Source of the DNA: Leptospira brenneri
GTDB lineage: Bacteria; Spirochaetota; Leptospiria; Leptospirales; Leptospiraceae
Length of the DNA: 64,000 nt
Direction: 5' to 3'
NCBI RefSeq assembly: GCF_002812125.1
Contig: NZ_NPDQ01000003.1
Coordinates: 434,001 to 498,000 of the forward strand
Notes under the pieces: model-generated
What the model was told of the DNA's origin: nothing
Databases searched by the model: none
The model's input: the letters and a program-made list of their open reading frames with translations, nothing else
In this document: in pieces, positions 8,642-18,404 of the stretch
Layout: each line of letters starts with the position of its first letter
Position numbering within the stretch: the stretch's first letter is position 1
Translations under genes and position numbers: made by a program

Positions 8642-9052
8642 CAAATTGCAACAGAAACGAACAGCTTCGAGTAATTCTCTGGTGTTCCAAGGTTTGGAAA
8701 AAATTGCGTAGGTTTTGGCCTCTTCTTTGACACGATTGATGGCATCGCGGTCAGCATGGCCAGAGATGAGGATGGATTTGATTTGTGGGTATTTTTGGTG
8801 GACTTGGATGAGAAATTCATCCCCCCGCATTCCGGGCATTAACCAATCAGAGAGAATCAAAATCACCTCAACACCAGAACTACAAAGGTCATCGATCACT
8901 TCCATAGCTTCTTCTGGATTTTGGGCCGTTTCGTAGGTATAACTCCCACCAATCTCACGTTTTAGTTCTTGTACGAGGGATAAAAGCAGAATCGGTTCAT
9001 CATCAACACAAAGGATTGCATTTTTCTCATGTTGTAGCTGTGTTATACTCAA
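8636..9052 (-). CDS. Single-domain response regulator
   Basis: This 138-residue protein is almost entirely a receiver domain. It has the acidic pair in LCVDDEP, the phospho-acceptor Asp69 in LSDWLMPG, the Ser in ILISGHAD, and the Lys in IFSKPWN. There is no output domain, so it probably signals by protein contact, as CheY-like or phosphorelay regulators do. Its ATG overlaps the stop of the large histidine kinase as ATGA, making that kinase its likely partner. Confidence 0.92.
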   Translation of the reverse strand: MSITQLQHEKNAILCVDDEPILLLSLVQELKREIGGSYTYETAQNPEEAMEVIDDLCSSGVEVILILSDWLMPGMRGDEFLIQVHQKYPQIKSILISGHADRDAINRVKEEAKTYAIFSKPWNTRELLEAVRFCCNLT

Positions 9053-11781
9053 TCTTTCTCTCCTCTTTGTACTTTTGGCAAAGACACTGTAAACGTGGTT
9101 CCATTCTCATCTGACGAAAACTCAATCGAACCTTTCATTTTTTCTACGATTTGTTTGCAAATGTCAAGCCCAAGCCCAATTCCTTCCCCATGTTTTTTTG
9201 TAGTGAAAAAAGGTAGGAAAATTTTATCGCGAATTTCCGGTGCAATTCCTTTTCCTGTATCTTGGATCGATGTGATGACAGAAACCTCGTCTGAAGAAAC
9301 AGATATCTTTAATTTCCCTCGATAGTCCATGGCTTGTAATGCATTATTAATGATATTGATCCAAACTTGATTCAGTTTGTCTCTTTCCGCCAAACAATAA
9401 TCAGTTGCGTTATATAATTTAGTGATTTCAACATCATTTTTAATTTTCGTTTGGTAAAGGGTGAGGATGGAGTCGAGTTCTGAAGGAATATGAACATTTT
9501 GAAAGTTTGTTTCTGTCTCCAATCGATCAGTATATAAATAATGTTTGAGTGCATTCACAACATGAGATGCTTTTTCAGTAGCAGTTTGAATCACATAAAC
9601 CAAACGATACAAACTTCCTAAAACAAGAACATTCTGAAGTATAATTCCCGATCTGGGTTTCTTTAACATTTTTAATAGTGGTTCTTCAAATTGAAGAATT
9701 CCAAGGGAAGTAAGGTCCTCCACTACCTCTTCTGGATTTTCAATTTGGTATGAATTTAAAATTCCCAATCTTTCTTTTTTTTCCGTTCGATTGAGAATCC
9801 CTGAATTACGAGTTCCAAAAGACACACTCAAATGAAGCAAATACCGAAAATCTTCTCTTTCAGAAACATCTAAAGATTCTAAAAAATCTGGTAAGTTGAT
9901 AATATCGTTTTTTAAAATCTCCGACATAGCACGAACACTCGATGTAATGGCACCAAGCGGAGTGTTTAACTCATGAGTGATCCCCGCTGCAAATTGTCCA
10001 AGAGCAGCTAACTTTTCACTTAACAAAAGTTGTGTTTGCGTTTTATGTAAATCGATTAGAATTTTTTCTTTGGTTTCGATCATCTCTACAAGACTACGAT
10101 TACTTTCGATGAGTGCCTCTGTTCTTTGACCAATTTTATCTTCTAAATTGGAATTGGTTTCCATCACCAAACGTTGGCTTTCTTCCACTCGTTCAAAACT
10201 TTGTTTGAGTTCGGAAGACATAAAACGAAATGCTTCCGATAAATCTTTCAGTTCTGCAATCATACTTTCACCAACGGGAATATCCCAGTTCCCTTTGGCT
10301 AAAGATTTGGATGCTTTTGCAAAAGATAAAACTGGTCTTGTCACAAACTCGGCAAGCACAGCTGCGAGCACTAAACTGAGTAAAATTGCCCAAGCAAAAA
10401 CCATCGCGGATTCACTATTTCCAGTGATCACTCCACTTTGGTAAAAGGAATAGGGAAACAGGGTAATTAGATACGTTCTTTCTTTTATATTTGGATGATG
10501 ATAAATAGTCACCATTGCATTCCAATTCTCGCGCGAGAGTGGTTTTTTTGTGACCATGGCAAAACTAAATTTTTTTTCCGTAGTATTGATTTCGTTCCCC
10601 AGTTTTTTTAATTCCACCCGAACTGTTTCTTGTAACCTTGTTTTTCCCTGATCAACAGAAAGAGATGCTAATGGATTCAAACTTTCATCTAACAAAAAAA
10701 CACGGCCTTGCGCATTCACCTTAGAATCATCTAACACTGATACGAGATCTTTAGGATTAAAATCTTGATTTGATGATTTGGGAAGCGCCGACAAATAACG
10801 ATCCAAACTTAAATTGATATTTTTTGACCACTGCCGATGCAAAACCTCTACCATTTGAAAAGCGGAGTTCTCTGCATTTTTTAAAGTAACGTAAGCAGTC
10901 ACTCCCACAAGAACTAAAACCAAAAATACAAAAGGAGCAACAATGAATAACTGTAATGAAATTCCGGTTCGAACGTCTGGTTCAGGTTGGATGATCTCCC
11001 AATCTGTTGGCCCAGACTTCCATATCTTTTGCGGATCACTTAAAGTAACCTCTTTCACCTGACCTGGGACTTCTGCCCAAAACAAACCAAATCGCCTGAC
11101 AACTGGATAAGTGACCAACATAACAAATGGTGCCAAAACCCAAGTGATTCCTGTTGTGAAAAGGAGAGCGGAGCTCACTGTATGATAGGAAATTTCTGCT
11201 CCAAATTGTTCGGAACATAAAAATCCCCATAAAAATGGTTCGAGAAATAAAAAGATCAAAACAAAAACAAAATAGTAAACCCAAACGCGCAACTTACGGA
11301 AGTCAGGTGACTTACCAATCATTTGGTATGACAACCAAAATATGGTTGGGTTGATAAAGTAACCAGGTAACCAGTCCCACAAAAATTCTGGAGGAACACC
11401 TTCAATGAGATCAGAAAGCCCATAAGCAAAAGGAACCGCGAGAAGTGCAGGATATCCAAAAAAGTTCAAACAAAGGAAAACGGATAAATCTTTTAAACTT
11501 TCTAGGGTTTGAGCCCCAGGAATGAGAACAATGGAACTCCCCAAATAACCCGTCAGGAAGATAAAAACAAAAGTGATGAGAAACCAATAAAAACTAGTTA
11601 GGTTCCAATTCCAGACCTCTCTGGAAATTCGAAAGAGTTTTCCATTCCGAAAGGTAAATCCAGTAAAAGCAAATATGGATAATATCGAACCAAGTAAAAA
11701 GGCAAATCGGCCCCAAACCTCCAAAATAGGCAAAGGGATGTTTGAAACGATCTGTTCAATCCAAACAATGATTTCGGCCAT
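9049..11781 (-). CDS. Membrane sensor histidine kinase
   Basis: This 910-residue protein starts with about seven hydrophobic segments within residues 1-300. These are followed by an extracytoplasmic stretch of about 160 residues, another helix near 455-480 and a HAMP-like linker ([20 protein letters not shown]). After a coiled coil comes the dimerisation domain with phospho-acceptor His603 in [12 protein letters not shown]. The C-terminal ATPase domain has [21 protein letters not shown] and [11 protein letters not shown]. About 110 residues are inserted between the His region and the ATPase domain. It is followed by its cognate-looking receiver gene (ATGA overlap) and lies 20 nt after mutY. 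The signal is unknown. Confidence 0.9.
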   Translation of the reverse strand: MAEIIVWIEQIVSNIPLPILEVWGRFAFLLGSILSIFAFTGFTFRNGKLFRISREVWNWNLTSFYWFLITFVFIFLTGYLGSSIVLIPGAQTLESLKDLSVFLCLNFFGYPALLAVPFAYGLSDLIEGVPPEFLWDWLPGYFINPTIFWLSYQMIGKSPDFRKLRVWVYYFVFVLIFLFLEPFLWGFLCSEQFGAEISYHTVSSALLFTTGITWVLAPFVMLVTYPVVRRFGLFWAEVPGQVKEVTLSDPQKIWKSGPTDWEIIQPEPDVRTGISLQLFIVAPFVFLVLVLVGVTAYVTLKNAENSAFQMVEVLHRQWSKNINLSLDRYLSALPKSSNQDFNPKDLVSVLDDSKVNAQGRVFLLDESLNPLASLSVDQGKTRLQETVRVELKKLGNEINTTEKKFSFAMVTKKPLSRENWNAMVTIYHHPNIKERTYLITLFPYSFYQSGVITGNSESAMVFAWAILLSLVLAAVLAEFVTRPVLSFAKASKSLAKGNWDIPVGESMIAELKDLSEAFRFMSSELKQSFERVEESQRLVMETNSNLEDKIGQRTEALIESNRSLVEMIETKEKILIDLHKTQTQLLLSEKLAALGQFAAGITHELNTPLGAITSSVRAMSEILKNDIINLPDFLESLDVSEREDFRYLLHLSVSFGTRNSGILNRTEKKERLGILNSYQIENPEEVVEDLTSLGILQFEEPLLKMLKKPRSGIILQNVLVLGSLYRLVYVIQTATEKASHVVNALKHYLYTDRLETETNFQNVHIPSELDSILTLYQTKIKNDVEITKLYNATDYCLAERDKLNQVWINIINNALQAMDYRGKLKISVSSDEVSVITSIQDTGKGIAPEIRDKIFLPFFTTKKHGEGIGLGLDICKQIVEKMKGSIEFSSDENGTTFTVSLPKVQRGEKD

Positions 11782-11801
11782 AGCCCGTGAATCGTAACGA
11801 A

Positions 11802-12875
11802 TTATGATTCTAAGTAAAGCAAAAACTTTTTGACTTTGGAGGCAAGAGAGGAAGGAAATTCTGTATCCAAACTAGATAAAGTAACCCACTTACTTTCTAC
11901 ACCCAGTTCCTTTACTAGTCCCGCAACCAAAGCCCGGTCTTCCCAAGGAAGAGAAAAAACAGAAAATTTCATTTTGTGATGGGTGATGGTATGTTTGAAC
12001 TCACCAATGGGTGAGGAATCTTTTGGGAGTGATTTTTTTAAGGATAAAAAGAAGGGAGTGGATTCATAAGTTTCTTCGGGAACCTCGCCGGTAAATCCAT
12101 ATGGCAAATGGAACATTCCTTTTAAAAAACGCATTTTGGGTTCTCTTACGAGTAAAATGCAGTTTTGATTCCATAAAACCAAAATTTCCCCTTCGAGGGT
12201 AATCTGTTTTTTGTCTTTTACCCTAACTGGGATTTCAGAAGTTTTTTGATGGATTCTAGCAAAACAATCTTCCGAAAGAGGACATAACAAACATTTAGGT
12301 GATTCCGGCAAACAAAGAGTGGCACCTAGTTCCATCATGGCTTGGTTGTGATCCCCAGGATGTTCTAGATTTAAAAATTCATCCGCTTTCTTTTGTAAGT
12401 CACCATCAGCCTTAGGACTTAAAATATTTTCCGTATAACCATAGTAACGAGACAAAACACGTTTTACATTTCCATCCAAAACGGCAAGAGGAAGGTCATA
12501 GGCAATCGAAAGGATGGCTCTTGCAGTATAGTTTCCAATTCCAGGGAGTTTTAAAACTAAGTTAAGGTCTTTCGGAAAGGCACCATTATAATTTTGAACG
12601 AGAAAGATGGCAGCTTTTCTTAGATTCCTCGCTCGACTGTAATAACCAAGACCCTTCCAATGAGCGAGAACCTCGTCCTCTTCTACTTGAGCCAGAGATT
12701 CTGGATTCGGGAATCGTTTGATAAAGGATTCATACAAAGGCAACATCGCGTTAACGCGAGTTTGCTGAAGCATAACCTCAGAAATCCAAATGGGATATGC
12801 TTGTTTTTTTTTGCGGAATGGTAGATCCCTTTTATGAATCAAATACCATTCGTGGAGTTTTTTTCCAGGGTTCAA
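11802..12875 (-). CDS. mutY: A/G-specific adenine DNA glycosylase
   Basis: This 357-residue enzyme removes adenine mispaired with 8-oxoguanine. It has WISEVMLQQTRVNAMLPLYE with the catalytic Glu, the helix-hairpin-helix LKLPGIGNYTARAI, and VLDGNVKRVLSRYYG with the catalytic Asp. The iron-sulfur cluster motif is C-x6-C-x2-C-x5-C in CLPESPKCLLCPLSEDC. The C-terminal part (about 225-350) is the NUDIX-like domain that recognises 8-oxoguanine. Length is standard. The ATG overlaps the stop of the upstream small gene as ATGA. Confidence 0.96.
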   Translation of the reverse strand: MNPGKKLHEWYLIHKRDLPFRKKKQAYPIWISEVMLQQTRVNAMLPLYESFIKRFPNPESLAQVEEDEVLAHWKGLGYYSRARNLRKAAIFLVQNYNGAFPKDLNLVLKLPGIGNYTARAILSIAYDLPLAVLDGNVKRVLSRYYGYTENILSPKADGDLQKKADEFLNLEHPGDHNQAMMELGATLCLPESPKCLLCPLSEDCFARIHQKTSEIPVRVKDKKQITLEGEILVLWNQNCILLVREPKMRFLKGMFHLPYGFTGEVPEETYESTPFFLSLKKSLPKDSSPIGEFKHTITHHKMKFSVFSLPWEDRALVAGLVKELGVESKWVTLSSLDTEFPSSLASKVKKFLLYLES

Positions 12876-13156
12876 ATTTCCGAGTCTTGGATGCTATAAC
12901 GAAGGAAGGTATTACAACTTCCCTCTTCTGTGTACCGAACTAGGTCATAGTCTAAACGAGTGGAACGGAAGAATTTAGAATGAGCCAACCTTTCGCGTAT
13001 TTCTTGACGGATATGGTCCCGAGCTTCTTGTCGTTTGTCATAGTAGGCAGGCGATAGAATTTCACTTTTATAGGACAGGCTTCCCTCGCGGTAAATCGCT
13101 ACCGTGACTTGTACCCGGTATTTTCTCTGTAAGACTTGTTTTACTTCGGTGTTCAT
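12872..13156 (-). CDS. Conserved-looking hypothetical protein, 94 residues
   Basis: I do not recognise this protein. It is a small, charged, probably soluble protein starting MNTEVKQVLQRKYRV, with a predicted helix rich in Arg and Glu near residues 46-66 (KRQEARDHIRQEIRER) and two Tyr/Arg-rich strands. There is no signal peptide or membrane segment. The frame is open to a TTG at 13165, but the ATG at 13154-13156 is the more likely start. Its stop overlaps the mutY start as ATGA, which is the main evidence that it is real. It heads the minus-strand run that ends with rarA. Confidence 0.7.
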   Translation of the reverse strand: MNTEVKQVLQRKYRVQVTVAIYREGSLSYKSEILSPAYYDKRQEARDHIRQEIRERLAHSKFFRSTRLDYDLVRYTEEGSCNTFLRYSIQDSEI

Positions 13157-13298
13157 CGTATCCAAAATCGAAGGGGTATTCTTCCTAAATTGATTTTCGG
13201 TCTGGAGTGGGGTGAAATTGAAACCATCAGTTTTTTTTCATACTGCTTGCCCAAAATTTCGAATTTAATTTCCTAGATAATGAGAACATAAGATTCAA

Positions 13299-15344
13299 AT
13301 GAGCACCAAATATAACGAATCGCCATTTTTCTACAAAAGACGCCCTACCCGAGAAGTGATGGTGGGAGGTGTTGGAATTGGGGGAAAAAACCCAATTCGC
13401 ATCCAATCCATGATTACGTCTAACACAAGAGATACGGAAGCTAGTATCAAACAAATTGCTGATTTAGAAAAAGCTGGATCCGAAATTGTTCGCCTAACAG
13501 TACCTAGTCAAGCGGATGCCGACAACCTACCCAATATACGCCAAAGAATGAAAGAATTGGGACTAAAAGTTCCTTTGGTGGCGGACATTCATTTTACACC
13601 ACAAGTTGCGCTCAAATGTGTGGAATGGGTTGAAAAGGTGCGAATCAACCCTGGCAATTTTGCAGACAAAAAGAAATTCGAAATCATAGAATATACAGAC
13701 AAAGACTACAACGAAGAACTGGAAAGAATCGAAGAAGTTTTCACTCCTCTTGTCCTTCGGGCCAAAGAACTCGGTGTGGCCATGCGAATCGGAACCAATC
13801 ACGGAAGTCTTTCTGATCGTATTATGAACCGGTTTGGTGACACTCCCCTCGGGATGGTAGAATCTGCTTTAGAATTCATTCGTATTGCTGAAAGAAATTC
13901 TTACCAAGACATAGTTGTTTCTATGAAGGCTTCTAATCCTCAAGTAATGATTCAAGCCTATCGGATGTTAGTTACCAGATTTTACGATTTAGGAATGGAT
14001 TACCCTTTACATTTAGGAGTTACCGAAGCTGGTGATGGAAAAGATGGAAGGATCAAATCTGCAATTGGAATTGGAAGTTTACTCGAAGATGGACTGGGGG
14101 ATACCATTCGTGTGTCTCTTACGGAAGATGCCATTTATGAAATCCCAGTGGCCAAAGAACTGGTTCGTAAATACAACGAAAGTTTTTTAAAAGAAATCAA
14201 TCAGGAAACTCAAACCCATAGACCAGAGGAAACAGGCTCAAAAAATCGCGAAACCATCTATACAGAATTTCGTGATCCCTTTCAATACTCAAGATTCTAT
14301 TCGAAAGAACTCAGTTTAGGAGAAACAAAACTCGGAGACTCATCACCCGTAAGAATAGAAACCTGTTTTCCTTTTTTTGGTTCAGAATCGGCAGAAGAAG
14401 TATTAAACCTCATCCAAAGAGAAACAAAATCAGGTCGAATTCCTGAACTCATCCATTTTGCCATCCAGTCTGAAATGGATTTAATCTCTCTCGGAACCAT
14501 GACTCGTAGAGGATCTTTTCCTCTTCCTGTTTCCGTAGAGTTATCCCGAGAACTTACTTACCAATACGATAGTTTGGCAGAAGAACTTTACCGCATTCAA
14601 AAATGGGTAATCGATCCAAATATTTTTTTCAAAGAATCAGAAGAATCTTGGGACGACCTTTTGGATTTTGTCACACGTTTTGCCAAAGATAAAAGAAGTG
14701 TTGAATGGTGTATGGATCCCAAAGACATTCACCTAACAGAAAAAATTGTTAGAGAATCCCAAAAGAGAAAAATTCAGAATTTAATTTTCTCAGTAAAAAA
14801 TGGAGACTTACTAACGGTTCGTAAATTGGCCTACCACTTGCGAGAGTCTGACTATCCAATTGCACTCATCACAGACTCAAAAACAAAAGAAGACCTTTTG
14901 TATGAATCCTCCATCCAAGTGGGAGGAAGTTTACTCGATGGAATTGGAGATGTAGTCCGTTTATCATTTGGTGATGGCGAACCAGAGGAGTCCTTACATT
15001 TAAGCTTCGATATCTTACAGGCAACAAGACTTCGTTTAACAAAAACGGAGTATATTTCTTGCCCCTCTTGCGGTCGTACAATGTTTGATTTACAATCCAC
15101 GACTGCCCTGATCAAAAAAAAGACAGGCCACTTAAAAGGTGTAAAAATAGCGGTGATGGGTTGCATCGTGAACGGTCCTGGTGAAATGGCAGATGCCGAT
15201 TTTGGATATGTCGGTGCTGGAATTGGTAAGGTTCACCTCTACAAAGGGAAAGAAATTGTCAAAAAAGGCGTTTCGGAAGTGGAAGCCGCCGACCAGCTCA
15301 TTGATCTCATTCGCGAAAATGGAATGTGGAGTGATCCAGAATAA
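13299..15344 (+). CDS. ispG: 4-hydroxy-3-methylbut-2-en-1-yl diphosphate synthase, long form
   Basis: This 681-residue protein makes HMBPP from MEcPP in the methylerythritol phosphate isoprenoid pathway. It is the long, three-domain form known from chlamydiae, spirochaetes and plants. There is an N-terminal TIM barrel (NPIRIQSMITSNTRDTEAS and VRINPGNF), a middle insert of about 260 residues, and a C-terminal iron-sulfur domain. The cluster ligands are Cys588 and Cys591 in CPSCGRTMFDL and Cys622 in VMGCIVNGPGE, followed by the conserved Glu. The ATG at 13299 gives the expected N-terminus but lacks a strong Shine-Dalgarno. It precedes the DUF2339 gene by 42 nt. Confidence 0.97.
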   Translation: MSTKYNESPFFYKRRPTREVMVGGVGIGGKNPIRIQSMITSNTRDTEASIKQIADLEKAGSEIVRLTVPSQADADNLPNIRQRMKELGLKVPLVADIHFTPQVALKCVEWVEKVRINPGNFADKKKFEIIEYTDKDYNEELERIEEVFTPLVLRAKELGVAMRIGTNHGSLSDRIMNRFGDTPLGMVESALEFIRIAERNSYQDIVVSMKASNPQVMIQAYRMLVTRFYDLGMDYPLHLGVTEAGDGKDGRIKSAIGIGSLLEDGLGDTIRVSLTEDAIYEIPVAKELVRKYNESFLKEINQETQTHRPEETGSKNRETIYTEFRDPFQYSRFYSKELSLGETKLGDSSPVRIETCFPFFGSESAEEVLNLIQRETKSGRIPELIHFAIQSEMDLISLGTMTRRGSFPLPVSVELSRELTYQYDSLAEELYRIQKWVIDPNIFFKESEESWDDLLDFVTRFAKDKRSVEWCMDPKDIHLTEKIVRESQKRKIQNLIFSVKNGDLLTVRKLAYHLRESDYPIALITDSKTKEDLLYESSIQVGGSLLDGIGDVVRLSFGDGEPEESLHLSFDILQATRLRLTKTEYISCPSCGRTMFDLQSTTALIKKKTGHLKGVKIAVMGCIVNGPGEMADADFGYVGAGIGKVHLYKGKEIVKKGVSEVEAADQLIDLIRENGMWSDPE

Positions 15345-15386
15345 AAAGTAGTTCCCCTCTTTCCACGGATATGAACCATTTCCTCC

Positions 15387-17072
15387 GTGGAAGAAAAAGA
15401 AACCCAAGAGATCCTCACAAGGATTCAGTCGATGGAGAAAGAACTTTCTTTTTTAAAAGAAAAAGTATTATCCCTCTCAAACCCCAAAACTCAGAAACAA
15501 GTCTCTCCCCCTGTTTCAAAACCAATTCCGATAGAAACAAAACCAAAAGAAGTTTCCTTAAACGACGGGCCGAATTGGTTTGTGGAATGGATTGGAGAAA
15601 ATCTTTTTGTTAAGTTAGGAGTTTTTTCCTTATTACTCGCGACCATCTGGTTTTTCTATTTAGCCATCGAGGAATATTGGATCAATGAATCCGTTCGTAT
15701 TTGGGTCGGACTCGTTTCTGCCATTCCGATTTTACTCTACGGATATCGTGTTCGAAACACAAGGCCTTACCTTTCTCCCAGTCTTATGGGACTTGGAATT
15801 GCAGTTCTCTTTTCAGCATATTATTCGGGTTATTTGTTGTACGATTTGTACTCTACTGAAACTTGTTTCGTTGGGTTACTCATCATCAGTTTAACAACTG
15901 TGGCAATCGCTCATGCACAAAAAAGTGAAGTGTTATTTGGATTTGCATCTTTTGGTGCTTTCCTTGTTCCCATCCTTCTTTCCACGGGCCAAAACTCTTA
16001 TCCATTTTTATTCACATATTTACTCCTCTGGAATATTTTATTCTTTTGGGTCAGAAAAGATACGGGTTGGAAGATCATTCCTTTAATTTTACTAGCAGCC
16101 AACCACCTAATCTTTGCTGGTTGGGCAAATGAGAACTTAGTCGATGCCAAACCATTTCTTCCAATTACATTCCAAATCGCTGTTTTTCTTTTATTCCTTT
16201 TAAGAGAATTTCAAACTTTAGAAACTACAAAATCGAAAGAGCCGATTCTAACCTTGGTTGCCATTGGATTTACCTTGGCACTTGGGTATGTTCAGTCCTT
16301 TTGGGCTTTTAGCATATTTTATCCAGTAGCCAAACCATTTTTACTCACCTTAATCCTCATTCTGTTTTATGGTTTGTATGAAAGGTCTCTTCGAAGAACG
16401 GAACTCAGTATCGAAAAGAAAAAAATCTACGATTTGATTGGTCTCTTTGGACTCCCTTTTATCGTTAGCCTCATTGTCATCGGCACATCTGGAAAACTAT
16501 TAGCATTTAGTTTAATTAGTTTTGCCTTCCTTGTGACAGTTGCATCAACCTATTCCAAACAACTATATATGTATTTTGCAGCATTTCCTGTTTGGTTCTT
16601 TGCGCTGTTTTATGTTTTTGCTTTTACCTACCGCTCTCAAAACGAAATTCCATTTTTAAACGGAAGGTTTTTGATATTTGCAACAGGTTCAGTGTATCTA
16701 GTGCTTTCCTATCTTTATAGTAGAAAGTTTTCTGATTTGTCTAAACTCTTTTTATACACGGCTTATCCATATTGGTTACTAGGAACCTTTGTTGAAATTT
16801 CATTAGGATTCCCTGAAGAGAAAAGGTTATTCCTATATACCATCAGTTTAATTGTCTATGGTTTGGCTGCTTTATCAGTCGGATTTCTAAAAAAAGTCCA
16901 ACCTCTAAAAATTGTTGGATTTGGATCTCTCGCACTGGTGATCATTAAATTCTATTTATATGATTTCTGGAATTTGAGTTTGGGTTATAGAATTCTCGCA
17001 GGTTTATTCTTGGGTGTTGCTTTGATCGCAACAGGAACATTATACAATCATTTCAAAAAGGAAACAAAATGA
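15387..17072 (+). CDS. DUF2339-like polytopic membrane protein
   Basis: This protein of about 561 residues begins with a short coiled coil (EEKETQEILTRIQSMEKELSF), then a Pro/Lys linker, then about 13-14 hydrophobic helices. The start of the membrane part, WFVEWIGENLFVKLGVFSLLLATIWFFYLAIE, is characteristic of DUF2339. Function is unknown. The GTG at 15387 starts the full coiled coil. An ATG at 15432 has AAGGA 8 nt upstream and could be the real start, removing 15 residues. It overlaps the next gene by 4 bp (ATGA), and the pairing with a DUF3999-like protein is seen in other bacteria, so the two probably work together in the envelope. Confidence 0.82.
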   Translation: MEEKETQEILTRIQSMEKELSFLKEKVLSLSNPKTQKQVSPPVSKPIPIETKPKEVSLNDGPNWFVEWIGENLFVKLGVFSLLLATIWFFYLAIEEYWINESVRIWVGLVSAIPILLYGYRVRNTRPYLSPSLMGLGIAVLFSAYYSGYLLYDLYSTETCFVGLLIISLTTVAIAHAQKSEVLFGFASFGAFLVPILLSTGQNSYPFLFTYLLLWNILFFWVRKDTGWKIIPLILLAANHLIFAGWANENLVDAKPFLPITFQIAVFLLFLLREFQTLETTKSKEPILTLVAIGFTLALGYVQSFWAFSIFYPVAKPFLLTLILILFYGLYERSLRRTELSIEKKKIYDLIGLFGLPFIVSLIVIGTSGKLLAFSLISFAFLVTVASTYSKQLYMYFAAFPVWFFALFYVFAFTYRSQNEIPFLNGRFLIFATGSVYLVLSYLYSRKFSDLSKLFLYTAYPYWLLGTFVEISLGFPEEKRLFLYTISLIVYGLAALSVGFLKKVQPLKIVGFGSLALVIIKFYLYDFWNLSLGYRILAGLFLGVALIATGTLYNHFKKETK

Positions 17073-18313
17073 AGACCAAATATTTACTCCCCATTTTATT
17101 CATCAGCATTATGACATCAGAAGTAATGAGTCGTCCACTGGCGGTTCAAAATTTTAAATACAAAAAGGATATAAAAATCTCAGGCAATCTTTCTCCGAAT
17201 GGAATTGTCAAACTTACTTTAGATGAAGATATTTATAAACATTCTTTTTATGGGGATCTCCGAGTGACTCATAATGGAGAGATCGTTCCTTACCACATTC
17301 AAAATGCAGAAGAAGTTTCCAAAAATACGGAAAAAGTAAAACCGGAACTTCTATTTTCCAACAAAAAAGATAATCTGGAAATTTATGTGATAGAACTTCC
17401 CAAATTACCAGAAGGAATGAATTATACCAAACTTTCGGTAAACAATTCCTATGATTATGAAACCTCCGTTACACTTAAATTAGGTGACAATCCTGATCAA
17501 TTTTTCGACTCCAAGTCAGTTTTCCTATATAAATATGGAAACCAATCTACTAGTGAAATTGATTTAGGTGGCACAAAACATAGATTCATTCGTTTAGAAG
17601 CGGAACCTGGGTCCGATTTAAAATTTCCTTCCGCTTATCGCGCAAAACAAAACAAAAACTTATATTGGGAAAAATCACATTCAGTAGCAAACCCGGAACT
17701 TGCCGATAACCTTTGTAAGTTTTCTTTCGCCAATGAATCGCAGTCAGCATTTCAAATTTTAAAACTAGAATTTGAAGAAGGAAATTGGGAACGCCAAGTG
17801 ACTGTTCGTGCGAAAATTGACAAAAAAGAATGGGATACAGTATTTGAAGGAACGGTAAGTCACAATCAAGCAGAAGGTGTTAATACCGAAATTCCACTTT
17901 CAAGGACCATCAGCCGCGAATTTGAAATTCAAATTTATGATGGGGAAAACGAAACCTTACATTTGAAAAATGTAATCACAGTCCAACCCTTAGAAGAAGT
18001 TTATTTTTTTGCTAACAATGAGGGAAATAAGGATGGGTATGCACTCTATTACGGAAATCCATACCAATGGTCTGGTAACTTTGATCCTTACTCTTATCCA
18101 TCCGGAGATGAGATCAAAAACAATGATTCAAAAACTGCCACCTTGGTAGCAGAAATAGAAAATCCTGATTTCAGTTTCAGTGTGCTCTATCCACCTGTTT
18201 CAGGTTATCTGGCGACTGGATTTTTTTATTTAGGTGTTGCCGCCTTGTTATTTCTTTTATTTTCGATTCTGAAAACCAAACGTTCCGTTCTCGCAGAATC
18301 AGAATCTAAATAA
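17069..18313 (+). CDS. DUF3999-like periplasmic protein with a C-terminal membrane anchor
   Basis: This 414-residue protein has an N-terminal signal sequence (KTKYLLPILFISIMTSEVMS), a large beta-rich extracytoplasmic region and one C-terminal helix near residues 375-400 (GYLATGFFYLGVAALLFLLF). Its pattern and its ATGA overlap with the DUF2339 gene match the DUF3999 family, which accompanies DUF2339 elsewhere. The biochemical role is not known. A strong hairpin 9 nt after its stop probably ends the ispG-DUF2339-DUF3999 transcript. Confidence 0.75.
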   Translation: MKTKYLLPILFISIMTSEVMSRPLAVQNFKYKKDIKISGNLSPNGIVKLTLDEDIYKHSFYGDLRVTHNGEIVPYHIQNAEEVSKNTEKVKPELLFSNKKDNLEIYVIELPKLPEGMNYTKLSVNNSYDYETSVTLKLGDNPDQFFDSKSVFLYKYGNQSTSEIDLGGTKHRFIRLEAEPGSDLKFPSAYRAKQNKNLYWEKSHSVANPELADNLCKFSFANESQSAFQILKLEFEEGNWERQVTVRAKIDKKEWDTVFEGTVSHNQAEGVNTEIPLSRTISREFEIQIYDGENETLHLKNVITVQPLEEVYFFANNEGNKDGYALYYGNPYQWSGNFDPYSYPSGDEIKNNDSKTATLVAEIENPDFSFSVLYPPVSGYLATGFFYLGVAALLFLLFSILKTKRSVLAESESK

Positions 18314-18322
18314 AACGCTCCT

Positions 18323-18362
18323 ATCTATCTTACAGAGAATTTCATTTCTTTGTAAGATAGAT
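18323..18362. terminator. Strong hairpin between converging genes
   Basis: A 17-bp stem (18323-18339 with 18346-18362, one G-T pair) with a 6-nt loop follows the DUF3999-like gene and precedes the end of alkB on the other strand. TCTATTTTAAG follows on the plus side. The position and stem length fit a terminator that could serve both strands. Confidence 0.75.
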
Positions 18363-18404
18363 TCTATTTTAAGATAACTACAAAAAAACTTTTTTTATCG
18401 ATGA

